From assembly GCA_036172265.1 (NCBI GenBank), contig JASFBA010000021.1, positions 12,729 to 76,728 on the forward strand: DNA of 64,000 nt, read 5' to 3'. This DNA is from JASFBA01 sp036172265 (lineage in GTDB: Bacteria; Chloroflexota; Chloroflexia; DTKN01). The notes below the pieces were generated by a model that saw only the letters and a program-made list of their open reading frames with translations, had not been told where the DNA came from and searched no databases. Of the stretch, positions 1 to 8,422 are shown in pieces. The translations under genes and the position numbers were made by a program. Numbering within the stretch: position 1 is the stretch's first letter; each line of letters opens with the position of its first letter.

Positions 1-794
1 GTGCTGGGGTTGGTGCCGCTGTTGCCGGTCAGTTGCCAGTAGCGGTTGTCGGTGTAGGCGATGTCCAAATTTAGGAACACTTCGCCGCTTGGCCCGCCGC
101 CGAGCAGGCCAGGGCCGACGAACACTCCGGTGATGTCGCCCTCCCAGGTCGGCTCGCAGACGACGCTTCCGTCGGCGTTCACCTGACGGATGGCATAGCC
201 GGCCGCGCACGCCCCACTTACCCGCTGCTGCAGGTAGGCCGTGTCGGCGCTAAAGACCGTATTGGTGAGAATAAGACCCGCCCCGGCGCTGTAGGTGGTG
301 TCGTTGTCCACGTTGTCGGCAAAGCCGGCCGGGACGTTCGTCAGCCCATCCCAGGGAGCGGCCTGAGCGTAGAGCACATACGGTGCGGCGGTCAACGCCT
401 GGCGCGGGGAGAGGGCCGTGTAATCCGCGTCGCCCGCGCACTTGACCGCAATTTCCAGCCAGCGGGCCTCACCTTGAAAGGCACCTGCGCCAAAGTCCAG
501 GTCAGGGATGGTGAAAAGTCCGCCGACCACCTGGACACCGGTTTTCGTCTGGGTGGGACCGACCTGGTTTCCCCCGCTTTCGGCATCCCACAGGCGGAAC
601 CGGAAGTCGCAGCTGCCGCTATGGGGGCTGCCGTCCTTCTTCAGTTGGCCCTGGTAGGTGAAGGCGCTGCCCAGGGGGGACTGGAGTGTGGTCCCTGCCC
701 GGCCGGGGGCCGGCCCCTGGGCCAGGGAAAGCCCCGCGGCCAGGGCCAGAAGTACCGCCACCAGAGCGCCCGGAAGAATCCATCGGCTTTTCAT
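1..794 (-). CDS. Secreted hypothetical protein, 3' end beyond the left edge (partial)
   Basis: An open frame runs on the minus strand from ATG at 794 off the left edge, about 264 codons without a stop. The N terminus is a signal peptide: Lys/Arg, a hydrophobic Leu/Ala core, then an Ala-Gln cleavage site (LSLAQ). A beta-rich region follows, with the phrases TYQGQLKKDG, FRLWDAESGG and WLEIAVKC. It resembles the N-terminal module of large secreted Chloroflexota proteins that often continue into a tail-fibre-like repeat region, but that continuation is outside the window. AGGAGGT lies 5 nt before ATG 794. An in-frame ATG at 857, also with GGAGGT 5 nt upstream, is an alternative start that would add 21 residues ahead of the signal peptide. 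Function is unknown. Confidence 0.75.
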   Translation of the reverse strand, partial: MKSRWILPGALVAVLLALAAGLSLAQGPAPGRAGTTLQSPLGSAFTYQGQLKKDGSPHSGSCDFRFRLWDAESGGNQVGPTQTKTGVQVVGGLFTIPDLDFGAGAFQGEARWLEIAVKCAGDADYTALSPRQALTAAPYVLYAQAAPWDGLTNVPAGFADNVDNDTTYSAGAGLILTNTVFSADTAYLQQRVSGACAAGYAIRQVNADGSVVCEPTWEGDITGVFVGPGLLGGGPSGEVFLNLDIAYTDNRYWQLTGNSGTNPS

Positions 795-926
795 CATGCA
801 CCTCCTGACAATGGGATAGAGAGGAAACGGCTTCTGTTTCCCGAGAGTGTCTCCCATCTTGCACCTCCAGATGGATGGGCCCTTCTGCAGCATGGAGAGT
901 TGGGGGATTTTTCCTAATTTTTAATC

Positions 927-1033
927 GGGATGGTTCAGAAATCGGTTTACACTCTGGGTCTACAGCAGCCCTCTTTTCAGAAAAAGATGCCGAAAAAGAG
1001 GAAACCCAACTGCGCCGGGAAATGAACCATCCC
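927..1033 (-). promoter_or_regulatory. Structured 5' leader RNA of the truncated secreted-protein gene
   Basis: Three nested inverted repeats are visible. The outer pair is GGGATGGTTCA (927-937) with TGAACCATCCC (1023-1033). The middle pair is TGGGT (955-959) with ACCCA (1004-1008). The inner pair is CCTCTTTT (970-977) with AAAAGAGG (994-1001). From the promoter at 1039-1067, minus-strand transcription would start near 1032, so the outer helix would sit at the very 5' end of the transcript. About 130 nt of further leader precede the start codon. On the plus strand the same structure is followed by TTTTTATTTT, so it could instead act as a terminator in that direction, although no plus-strand gene lies upstream. 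Confidence 0.5.
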
Positions 1034-1038
1034 TTTTT

Positions 1039-1067
1039 ATTTTAGCAAAAAAGAGAGAAACGGTCAA
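1039..1067 (-). promoter_or_regulatory. Promoter for the truncated secreted-protein gene
   Basis: On the minus strand TTGACC (1067-1062) and TAAAAT (1044-1039) are separated by 17 bp. It is back-to-back with the polA promoter; the two -35 hexamers are 6 bp apart. Confidence 0.6.
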
Positions 1068-1073
1068 GCGAAT

Positions 1074-1102
1074 TTGCATCTCCTCCGGCGGTGTAGTAAA
1101 AT
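1074..1102 (+). promoter_or_regulatory. polA promoter
   Basis: TTGCAT (1074-1079) and TAAAAT (1097-1102) have a 17-bp spacer and lie 33 bp before the polA start codon. Confidence 0.6.
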
Positions 1103-1134
1103 ACATATATCGCAAAGAGAAAAGGGGTAACACC

Positions 1135-3951
1135 ATGTCCGAAAGACCTAAACTGGTTCTGATTGACGGCCACGCCCTCCTCTATCGAGCCTATCACGCC
1201 TTGCCGGCCACGATGGTGACCTCTAAGGGGGAGCCGACCAACGCCCTCTACGGCTTCCTCTCCACCGTCCTCAAGGTGCTTTCCGAGGAGCAGCCTGATT
1301 ATGTGATCGTCTGCATGGACCGGGGGCGAACCTTCCGCCACGACCTCTATAAGGAGTACAAGGCCCACCGGGCCAAGATGCCCGACGACCTGCGGCCGCA
1401 GGTGGATCGCGCCGAGGAGGTCCTGCAGGCCCTGGGCATTCCCTCCTGCGGCCTGGACGGGTACGAGGCCGACGACCTTATCGGCACGCTGGCCCGCCAA
1501 GCGGAGGAGGCCGGCCTGGATACCCTTATCATCACCGGCGATAGCGATGCCCTCCAACTGGTCCGCGAGCACGTCCACGTGCTCGTCCCCGGCCGGAAAT
1601 ACAGCGATACCGTTCGCTATGACCCCGACCGGGTGCGGGAACGCTACGGCTTCGAGGCCGAACGCCTGGTCGAGTTCAAGGCCCTCAAGGGCGACCCCTC
1701 CGATAACATCCCCGGCGTCCCCGGCGTCGGGGAGAAGACGGCCGAAGAACTGGTGCGCAACTTTGGCTCCCTGGAGGCCCTCTACGCAAAACTGGAGCAG
1801 GTTTCCCCACGCTACCGCAAGGCGCTGGAAGAAAATCGGGAGCAGGCTTTTCTCAGCCGGGACCTGGCCCGGATCCGCACCGATGTCCCGATCCGGCTGG
1901 ACCTGGAGGGCAGCCGCTTCGGGGCCTACGACCGTGAAGCGGTGGTACGCCTCTTCCGCGAACTCGAGTTCCGCAGCCTCCTGGAGCGGCTTCCCGGCCG
2001 GCGGGAGGTGGAGCCGGCCCCACCCTCCCGACAGTTGCCCCTCTTCGAAAGCGTCGCCCCGCCGGAACCCGCGGAGCATCCGGCCTACTGCATCGTCCGG
2101 GACGAGGCCGGCCTGAGGGAAATGCTCGCCGCCTTGGGTACCGGCCCCTTGGCCTTGGACACCGAGACCACTTCCACCCAGCCGATGGATACCGAACTGG
2201 TGGGAATTTCCCTGGCCCGGGGCGACGGCCGGGCCTGGTATATCCCGGTTGGCCACCGCACGCCCGACGGCCGGCGCCTTTCGGGGCAACTGCCCTGGGA
2301 GCAGATTCGCCAGTACCTCGCTCCTCTCCTTGGGGATGCCCGCATCCCCAAGATCGCCCACCACGCCAAGTTCGACACCCTGGTGCTCTCCGAGCAGGGA
2401 CTGGAAGTGCGGGGCATCGCCTTCGATACCCTGATCGCCGCTTACCTGGTGGGCGGACGTTCGGGCCTGGCCGAGGGCGAGGGCGAAGCCGAAAGCGGTT
2501 CCGCCGCCCTCCGGAAGGACCGCTCCATCGGGCTAAAGAACCTGGCCTTTCGTTACCTGGGCGTGGAGATGCGGGATATCGCCGAAATCCTGGGCAAGGG
2601 AAGGGCCCAGCGCACGATGGATCAGGTGCCGATCGAGGTGGTCGGCCCGTATGCCTGCGCCGATGCCGATATGACCTTCCGTCTGAAGGAGGTACTAGAA
2701 AAGCAACTGGTCGAAAACGGCTTGACCTCGCTTTTTGAGGAAGTGGAACTGCCGCTGATCGAGGTCCTGCGGGAGATGGAGCGCGTCGGCGTCCTCCTGG
2801 ATATCCCCTTCCTCCTCCAGATGTCCCGGGAACTGCAACAGGCCCTGGGGGAACTGGAGGAGGAAATCTACGGATACGCCGGCCATCCCTTCAACGTCCA
2901 CTCGACCCAGCAACTGGGCGAGGTCCTCTTCCGCGAACTGGGCCTGCCGCTCACGGCGACCAGCAAGTTGAAATCCGGGGGCTACTCCACGGCCAGCGAT
3001 GTCCTGGAAAAGTTGCGCACCGCCCATCCCATCGTTGAGGCAGTGCTCCGGCTGCGCGAACTGGCGAAACTCAAGTCCACTTATGTGGACGCGCTGCCCC
3101 TTCTGGTCAACCGGCGCACCGGCCGGGTGCATACCTCCTTCAACCAGACCGCCACGGCCACCGGCCGGCTCTCCTCCTCCGACCCCAACCTCCAGAACAT
3201 CCCCATCCGCACCGAGATCGGCCGCAAGGTTCGTCAGGCCTTTATCGCCTCCCCCGGCTGGGTCCTGCTCTCGGCCGACTACTCCCAGGTGGAACTGCGC
3301 ATTCTGGCCCACCTCTCGCAGGACCCCGGCCTCCTGGAGGACTTTCGCCGGGGCGAGGATGTCCACGCCAGCACGGCGGCCACCCTTTTCGGCATCCCTG
3401 TCTCCCAGGTCACCCCGGAACAACGGCGCATGGCCAAGACGGTGAACTTTGGGCTGATGTACGGGATGAGCGATTACGGGCTGGCCCAGCGGCTGGGGAT
3501 TGACCAGAAGGTGGCGGCCCAGTTTATCTCCACCTACTTCCGCCGCTACGCCGGTGTGCGTCGCTACCTGGAGGAGACGGTTCGCCGGGGGCGGGAACTG
3601 GGCTATGTTTCCACGGTGTTGGGACGGCGCCGCTACATCCCGGAACTGCACTCCTCGAACCGCAACGTGCGGATGGCCGCCGAGCGCGAAGCGGTCAACA
3701 CGCCGATTCAGGGCACGGCTGCCGACATCATCAAGATCGCCATGGTACGGCTGTACCGCGCCCTCCAGGAGCGAAATCTGCGCAGCCGGATGCTCCTACA
3801 GGTGCATGACGAACTGGTGCTGGAGGTGCCGGAGGAAGAGGTCGAGGTCGTCGTTCCGCTGGTCAAAGAGGTCATGGAAGGCGCTTACCGGCTGGATGCG
3901 CCTTTACAGGTTGAGGTGCACACCGGGCCTAACTGGGGAGCCTTGAAATAA
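1135..3951 (+). CDS. polA: DNA polymerase I
   Basis: A 938-residue three-domain DNA polymerase I for gap filling, Okazaki primer removal and repair synthesis. The N-terminal 5'-3' exonuclease/FEN domain covers roughly residues 1-290 (LIDGHALLYRAYHA, ITGDSDALQLV). The 3'-5' proofreading domain keeps its acidic residues: DTETT at 342-346, the Asp in HAKFDT, and YACADAD; many thermophile polymerases lack these. Polymerase motifs A (SADYSQVELRI, Asp715), B (RRMAKTVNFGLMYG) and C (VHDE, 891-894) are intact. The length is typical of the full family. AAAGGGGT precedes ATG 1135. The histidine kinase gene begins 5 bp after its stop codon. Confidence 0.98.
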   Translation: MSERPKLVLIDGHALLYRAYHALPATMVTSKGEPTNALYGFLSTVLKVLSEEQPDYVIVCMDRGRTFRHDLYKEYKAHRAKMPDDLRPQVDRAEEVLQALGIPSCGLDGYEADDLIGTLARQAEEAGLDTLIITGDSDALQLVREHVHVLVPGRKYSDTVRYDPDRVRERYGFEAERLVEFKALKGDPSDNIPGVPGVGEKTAEELVRNFGSLEALYAKLEQVSPRYRKALEENREQAFLSRDLARIRTDVPIRLDLEGSRFGAYDREAVVRLFRELEFRSLLERLPGRREVEPAPPSRQLPLFESVAPPEPAEHPAYCIVRDEAGLREMLAALGTGPLALDTETTSTQPMDTELVGISLARGDGRAWYIPVGHRTPDGRRLSGQLPWEQIRQYLAPLLGDARIPKIAHHAKFDTLVLSEQGLEVRGIAFDTLIAAYLVGGRSGLAEGEGEAESGSAALRKDRSIGLKNLAFRYLGVEMRDIAEILGKGRAQRTMDQVPIEVVGPYACADADMTFRLKEVLEKQLVENGLTSLFEEVELPLIEVLREMERVGVLLDIPFLLQMSRELQQALGELEEEIYGYAGHPFNVHSTQQLGEVLFRELGLPLTATSKLKSGGYSTASDVLEKLRTAHPIVEAVLRLRELAKLKSTYVDALPLLVNRRTGRVHTSFNQTATATGRLSSSDPNLQNIPIRTEIGRKVRQAFIASPGWVLLSADYSQVELRILAHLSQDPGLLEDFRRGEDVHASTAATLFGIPVSQVTPEQRRMAKTVNFGLMYGMSDYGLAQRLGIDQKVAAQFISTYFRRYAGVRRYLEETVRRGRELGYVSTVLGRRRYIPELHSSNRNVRMAAEREAVNTPIQGTAADIIKIAMVRLYRALQERNLRSRMLLQVHDELVLEVPEEEVEVVVPLVKEVMEGAYRLDAPLQVEVHTGPNWGALK

Positions 3952-3956
3952 CCGCT

Positions 3957-5363
3957 ATGGATGGAGACGAACTGCCCGTTGCCGAAGAGTTGCTGGGGTC
4001 GGTGGAAGCCGGTGGGGAGGCTCGGGAACGGCCCGGCCCGTCCCGGCCTTCTTCCCTATCCCGAGATGCCCGGCCGCCCGTCCAGGCCGCCCTCTTCTTA
4101 CCACGGCCGGTTCTGGCTTTGCTCCCCGTTCGGGCCTGGGTCATCCTTCTAGTGCCCTTCCTCTTTTTCCTCTTCCACCTTCCGGCCAGCCATCCACCCC
4201 TCCTCTGGGCCACATTGGGCCTGGCCCTGGCCTCCCTGCCGCTTTCCTATGCCTTGAGGCAGCGTAACCTTCTGGAGCACCGCCTGGTGCGGTGGGTTCT
4301 GCCGGCCCTGGACCTCCTCCTGGCCGCGCTCCTCGTCCTGGGCAGTTGCTCCTCCCGTAGCCCCTTTTTCCCCACCTTTTACCTCCCGATCGCCTACGCC
4401 GGCCTGCTGGAGGGTTACGCCGGCGGCCTGGGCCTGGGGCTGGTGATCTCCGGCTTCTACGGCCTCCTCTACGCCCTGGACTCCCACCCCGCCGAGCCGG
4501 TGCTGGCGCTGTCCTTGGCCCTCCTTTTCCCCTTGGCCGGCAGCATAAGCGGTTACCTGGGGCGTTCCTTCGCCCTTATGGGCCGGCGCAGCCAGGAGGT
4601 GCTCGAACAGGCCCGCCGGCTGTACCAAGAGGCCGAGGAGCGCCGTGCCCTCTATGAACGGTGGTATCGCGCCGTAGATCGCCTCAAGGCCGACTTTGTC
4701 TACTCCGCTTCCCACGAACTGCGCACGCCGCTGACGCCGGTCAAGGGTTATCTTCAACTCCTGCGCCACCCCGACTTTCCGATCCCGGAAGATAAGCGCC
4801 AGGACTATATGCAGATTATGGCCAACAACGTGGACCTGCTGGCCCAACTGGTGGACGACATCCTCTACCTCCAGCGGATCACCCGCATCCCCATCGACCT
4901 GGAGAAATTCGCCATATCAGAGGTGGCCCGGCAGGCGGTGGAAGAGGTGGCCGGCGAGGCCGAGGAGAGCGAGGTCAGCATCCATCTGGACGATTGGGCC
5001 GGCCTGCCTCCTATCCTGGGAAGCAGCGACAGCCTGAAACTGGTCCTTTCCAACCTGCTGGAGGCGGCCGTCCGCGATAGCCCGGCCGGGAGCGTGGTGC
5101 TCCTTTCCCTGCGGCCGGCCGGCGACGGTGTGGAGATTCGGGTGGCCGGGGCCGGCAAGGGCATCCCGGCCGAGCAACAGGAGCGTCTCTTCGACCTCTT
5201 CTTCCACGCCGACAGTTCGCCCACCTACGTCCTGGGGCGCGAGGGGTTGAGCCTGGCCGTAGTCCGCTACATCGTGGAAATGCATGGCGGCCGCGTCGCC
5301 GTAGAGAACCAACCTCGGGGAGGGATGGCTTTCATCGTCCATCTCCCCGGCCGGCCGGGATAG
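3957..5363 (+). CDS. Membrane-bound sensor histidine kinase
   Basis: 468 residues. A charged, proline-rich N terminus is followed by about six hydrophobic segments (residues about 50-190) with no large extracellular sensor domain, then a short coiled linker. The DHp domain carries the phospho-acceptor in SASHELRTPL (His253). The ATPase domain has an N-box (LSNLLEAAV) and a G2-like stretch (GREGLSLAVVRYIV). The G1 box reads VAGAGKGIP, so the Asp that normally contacts adenine in DxGxG is Gly. Low-affinity ATP binding or a mainly phosphatase role is possible, though this is inference. No response regulator is adjacent; the only one in the window lies at 25685. It starts just after polA. Confidence 0.9.
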   Translation: MDGDELPVAEELLGSVEAGGEARERPGPSRPSSLSRDARPPVQAALFLPRPVLALLPVRAWVILLVPFLFFLFHLPASHPPLLWATLGLALASLPLSYALRQRNLLEHRLVRWVLPALDLLLAALLVLGSCSSRSPFFPTFYLPIAYAGLLEGYAGGLGLGLVISGFYGLLYALDSHPAEPVLALSLALLFPLAGSISGYLGRSFALMGRRSQEVLEQARRLYQEAEERRALYERWYRAVDRLKADFVYSASHELRTPLTPVKGYLQLLRHPDFPIPEDKRQDYMQIMANNVDLLAQLVDDILYLQRITRIPIDLEKFAISEVARQAVEEVAGEAEESEVSIHLDDWAGLPPILGSSDSLKLVLSNLLEAAVRDSPAGSVVLLSLRPAGDGVEIRVAGAGKGIPAEQQERLFDLFFHADSSPTYVLGREGLSLAVVRYIVEMHGGRVAVENQPRGGMAFIVHLPGRPG

Positions 5364-5374
5364 GAGGAACATCC

Positions 5375-6250
5375 TTGGAACGTACCCTGATGGCCCTTTT
5401 TGCCCATCCCGATGACGAAAGTTTCGCTACCGGCGGGACGCTGGCCCGCTACGCCGCCGAGGGCGTGCGGGTGGTGCTGGTCTGCGCCACGCGGGGCGAG
5501 GCCGGCATCGTCCATGACGAGGGGATGGTGGTGGCAGCGGAGGATATGGGGCGAGTGCGCGAAGAGGAGTTGCGCTGTGCCTGTCGGGTGCTGGGCGTCC
5601 AGGAACTGCACTTTCTGGGCTACCGCGATTCCGGCATGGCCGGTAGCCCCGACAACGACCATCCCCAAGCCTTTTGTCGGGCCGAGCCGGCCGAGGTGGT
5701 CGAGCGAATCCTTGCCCTCTTCCGCCGCTTCCGTCCTCAGGTCGTGCTTACCTTCGGGCCGGACGGAGGCTATGGCCATCCCGACCACGTGGCTATCCAC
5801 CGCCACGCCACAGCCGCCTGGAAAGCGGCCGAAGGCCTCCCGGAACCGCCGCGCAAACTCTATTATACCGCCATCTCTGCCGCCGCCTTCCGCCGCATCC
5901 GCGAGGCGATGTGGCGGCATGGGCTGATTCCCGAAAAACCCTCGGAGGAAGAAATCGCCCGGCGGGGTATCCCGGAGGAACGCATCACCACCGCCGTGGA
6001 CATCCGCGACTTCTTAGGAAAGAAACTGGCTGCCCTGCACTGCCACCGCACGCAACTTGCCCCCAACCACCCCTGGCTGAACCTGCCCCAGGACTTGCGA
6101 CGGGAGTATATGGGTTACGAGACCTTTATCCTGGCCGAGGCCCGAGGCGTACAAGTTGCCCCGAAGGAAGAAGACCTGTTTGCCGGCCTCGTTCGGAACC
6201 GGAGGGTCAGAATCGGCAAAACTTTACAAGTGCCGGAAGACACGGTATAA
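5375..6250 (+). CDS. PIG-L family deacetylase
   Basis: 291 residues of the LmbE/PIG-L zinc hydrolase fold, which removes N-acetyl groups from GlcNAc-type substrates (MshB and BshB are relatives). The zinc motif AHPDDE is at residues 10-15, and the second metal or substrate region (GGYGHPDHVAIHRHATAAW) is present. The start is TTG 5375, chosen because AGGAGGA lies 6 nt upstream and overlaps the stop of the kinase gene, and because later ATGs would cut into the AHPDDE strand. The substrate cannot be read from the sequence; bacillithiol or mycothiol synthesis is not supported by neighbours. Confidence 0.9.
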   Translation: MERTLMALFAHPDDESFATGGTLARYAAEGVRVVLVCATRGEAGIVHDEGMVVAAEDMGRVREEELRCACRVLGVQELHFLGYRDSGMAGSPDNDHPQAFCRAEPAEVVERILALFRRFRPQVVLTFGPDGGYGHPDHVAIHRHATAAWKAAEGLPEPPRKLYYTAISAAAFRRIREAMWRHGLIPEKPSEEEIARRGIPEERITTAVDIRDFLGKKLAALHCHRTQLAPNHPWLNLPQDLRREYMGYETFILAEARGVQVAPKEEDLFAGLVRNRRVRIGKTLQVPEDTV

Positions 6251-6251
6251 T
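6223..6251 (+). promoter_or_regulatory. Promoter for the VWA-FHA operon
   Basis: TTTACA (6223-6228) and TATAAT (6246-6251) have a 17-bp spacer and overlap the 3' end of the deacetylase gene. The site lies 45 bp before the VWA start codon. Confidence 0.65.
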
Positions 6252-6296
6252 AAAACCAAACGGCACTTCCAACAGGGCCGGCTGTAGGAGAGACCG

Positions 6297-7556
6297 ATGG
6301 AGCGCGACATCCGCCTGTCCTGTACCCCCAGCCGGGAGCGTTTGCCCGTGCTGCAGGAACAGCAGGTCCTTTACCTTCTGCTGGAACTCCTCCCAACCGG
6401 CGGGGGAGAAGAACGGGCCCGCCTGCCGCTGGATGTCTGCTTGGTGCTCGATTGTAGCAGTTCGATGCGCGGCGACCGGCTGCACCAGGTCAAGGAAGCG
6501 GCCCGCTACATCGTCGGCCAATTGACCCCGGAGGACTATTTCTGCCTGATCACCTTCAACGACCGTGCCGCCGTGGTCGTCCCCCGGCAGCCGGTTCAGG
6601 CGCCGGCTGCCATCCGGGAACATATCTCGGAAATCCAGGCCTCCGGAGGGACGGAAATGGGCCGGGGGTTGGAACAGGCGCTGGAGCAGATGCTCCGGGT
6701 GGCCGCCTTCTCCGGCGTGCGCCGGATCATCCTTCTGACCGACGGCCAGACCTATGGGGATGAGCAGCGTTGCGTCGAACTGGCCCATAAGGCGCAGGAG
6801 GCCGGAATCGGCCTCACCGCCCTGGGGGTGGGAAGCGAATGGAATGAGGACCTCCTGTCCACGATGGCCGCCCACGGGAATAGTCGAAGCGAGTACATCG
6901 CCGGGGAAGAAGCCATTGTCCCCCTCTTTCGAGAGGAGATGCGCCTCCTCCAGGGCATCGTGGCCCAGGAGATGGCCCTGACCCTGCAGCCGGCCCCTCA
7001 GGTGGAGGTCCGACACCTCTTCCGTGTGGCACCCGAAATCTCCCCGATGACGCTCCACGAAACCTGGGAAAAGGGCTACGATGTTCCTCTGGGGGAATGG
7101 CTGGGCGACCAGCCCCAGGTCTTCCTGGCCGAGGTCGTCCTGCCCCCGCTTTCCACAGGCCGGCATCGCTTCCTCCAGGTGGCTTTTTCCTACCGTCTGC
7201 CCCGCGAGAGAATCCGGCGGCAGGAAAAGTACGAACTGGCCCTGCCCTGCCAGGACCAGGTAAAGGAAATAGAAGTTCCCCCGAAGGTGAAGCGGGCACT
7301 GGAAAAGGTCACCGCCTACCGCTTGCAGGAACTGGCCTGGCAGGAGGTCCGCCGGGGCAATGTGGACCAAGCCACCCGCCGGCTGGCCTCGGTCATCACC
7401 CGGCTGGTGCAAATGGGGGAAGAGGAACTGGCCCGGAAGGTGGAGGAGGAAACCCGACGGTTGCTACGCACCGGGCAGACCTCCGCCGCCGGCAAGAAGG
7501 AAATCCGCTACAGCACTCGGCGTCTGGGTCGGCATTGGTCCGAGAGACCGGAGTAG
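6297..7556 (+). CDS. VWA domain-containing protein
   Basis: 419 residues. A von Willebrand A domain spans about residues 40-225 with an intact MIDAS signature: DCSSSM (Asp52, Ser54, Ser56), a Thr in the ASGGTEMGRGL segment, and LLTDGQTYGD. A beta-rich region follows, then a C-terminal helical region. There is no signal peptide or membrane segment, so it should be cytoplasmic. It abuts the FHA protein gene with no intergenic base, consistent with translational coupling. VWA plus FHA pairs often belong to protein-kinase signalling or metal-dependent protein assembly, but no kinase or MoxR ATPase lies nearby, so the partner is unknown. Confidence 0.88.
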   Translation: MERDIRLSCTPSRERLPVLQEQQVLYLLLELLPTGGGEERARLPLDVCLVLDCSSSMRGDRLHQVKEAARYIVGQLTPEDYFCLITFNDRAAVVVPRQPVQAPAAIREHISEIQASGGTEMGRGLEQALEQMLRVAAFSGVRRIILLTDGQTYGDEQRCVELAHKAQEAGIGLTALGVGSEWNEDLLSTMAAHGNSRSEYIAGEEAIVPLFREEMRLLQGIVAQEMALTLQPAPQVEVRHLFRVAPEISPMTLHETWEKGYDVPLGEWLGDQPQVFLAEVVLPPLSTGRHRFLQVAFSYRLPRERIRRQEKYELALPCQDQVKEIEVPPKVKRALEKVTAYRLQELAWQEVRRGNVDQATRRLASVITRLVQMGEEELARKVEEETRRLLRTGQTSAAGKKEIRYSTRRLGRHWSERPE

Positions 7557-8120
7557 ATGACGATGATCGTCTGTCCCTATTGCCATCACAAGGTGCTCGA
7601 AGGAACGATCCTCTGTCCCGAATGCGGAGCCAGCCTGATTCCTGGCGAGATGTCCTCAACCGAGGAAACCGAACCCTCCCCGGCCCGCGCTCCAGGGGAG
7701 GGCCAGCCACCTCCTGAGGACCCCGAGGCCCGTTCGGAAAGCCGGACCACGGCCCACATCATCCCCGCCGAACTGCGCCTCCTCGTCCTCAACAGCGGGC
7801 GAACGATTCCCTGCCCGCTCAAGGAGGTGGTCCTGATCGGGCGCAGCGATGCCGCCGGCGGCATCTTTCCCGAGATCGACCTGACCCCGGACAACGGCTA
7901 CCTGGCCGGTGTCTCGCGTCGCCATGCCCGCATCATCCGCCGGGGCAACGAATTCTACCTGGAAGACCTGGGCAGCCTGAACGGGACCTTCCTGAACCGC
8001 GACCGGCTGACCGCCCACGTCCCCGTGCCCTTTAGGGATGGCGACGAGATTCGCTTGGGCAATCTGGTAATGCGGGTGATTTTGGAGAAGATCGCTGCGG
8101 GTAGCGAAGGGGCAGGGTAG
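7557..8120 (+). CDS. Zinc-ribbon and FHA domain protein
   Basis: 187 residues. An N-terminal zinc ribbon has CPYC (Cys6, Cys9) and CPEC (Cys20, Cys23). A Pro/Glu-rich linker leads to a forkhead-associated domain at about 75-180. The phosphothreonine-binding residues are recognisable: GR (Arg96), SRRH (120-123) and LNGT (Asn142). It should bind Thr-phosphorylated partners. The start ATG follows directly on the VWA stop codon. A second ATG two codons later is equally possible. Confidence 0.88.
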   Translation: MTMIVCPYCHHKVLEGTILCPECGASLIPGEMSSTEETEPSPARAPGEGQPPPEDPEARSESRTTAHIIPAELRLLVLNSGRTIPCPLKEVVLIGRSDAAGGIFPEIDLTPDNGYLAGVSRRHARIIRRGNEFYLEDLGSLNGTFLNRDRLTAHVPVPFRDGDEIRLGNLVMRVILEKIAAGSEGAG

Positions 8121-8179
8121 CCCTGTCCCGGTCGGCAGGGTGCCCCTTTGGGGATGCCCAGAACCCGAGGAGGGAAACG

Positions 8180-8422
8180 GTGCCTACACTTCTGATCCAC
8201 GTGATCGGCGAGGAACCGATTCTGGCCGATGCGGAAACGCTCCCCGACCCCAAGGATCAGTTCCTCCACTTTTCCAACCCGCGCAAGCGTGACGGCAAGC
8301 CCGTTTCCTACGTCAGCCGGGGAGCGACCGACTTTTACCTCCCCTGGCATCGCATCAGCATCGTCGAAGTGCTGGGCGGTGCGGAAGAGGAAGTGGAGGT
8401 CGTGGAGTTCTTCCGCGAATGA
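8180..8422 (+). CDS. Conserved small hypothetical protein
   Basis: An 80-residue acidic protein starting at GTG 8180 with GAGGAGG about 6 nt upstream. I do not recognise a named domain. The sequence (HVIGEEPILADAETLP near the start, LPWHRISIVEVLG near the end) looks like a compact beta-rich fold and has no signal peptide. Its stop codon overlaps the start of the radical SAM gene (ATGA), so the two are translationally coupled. Its function may be tied to either neighbour. Confidence 0.75.
   Translation: MPTLLIHVIGEEPILADAETLPDPKDQFLHFSNPRKRDGKPVSYVSRGATDFYLPWHRISIVEVLGGAEEEVEVVEFFRE

Noticed and set aside
1042..2364. 440-codon open frame antisense to polA
   Set aside because: It overlaps the exonuclease domains of polA, its product is Gly/Ala/Leu-rich without a domain, and long antisense frames are expected in GC-rich genes with this codon bias.
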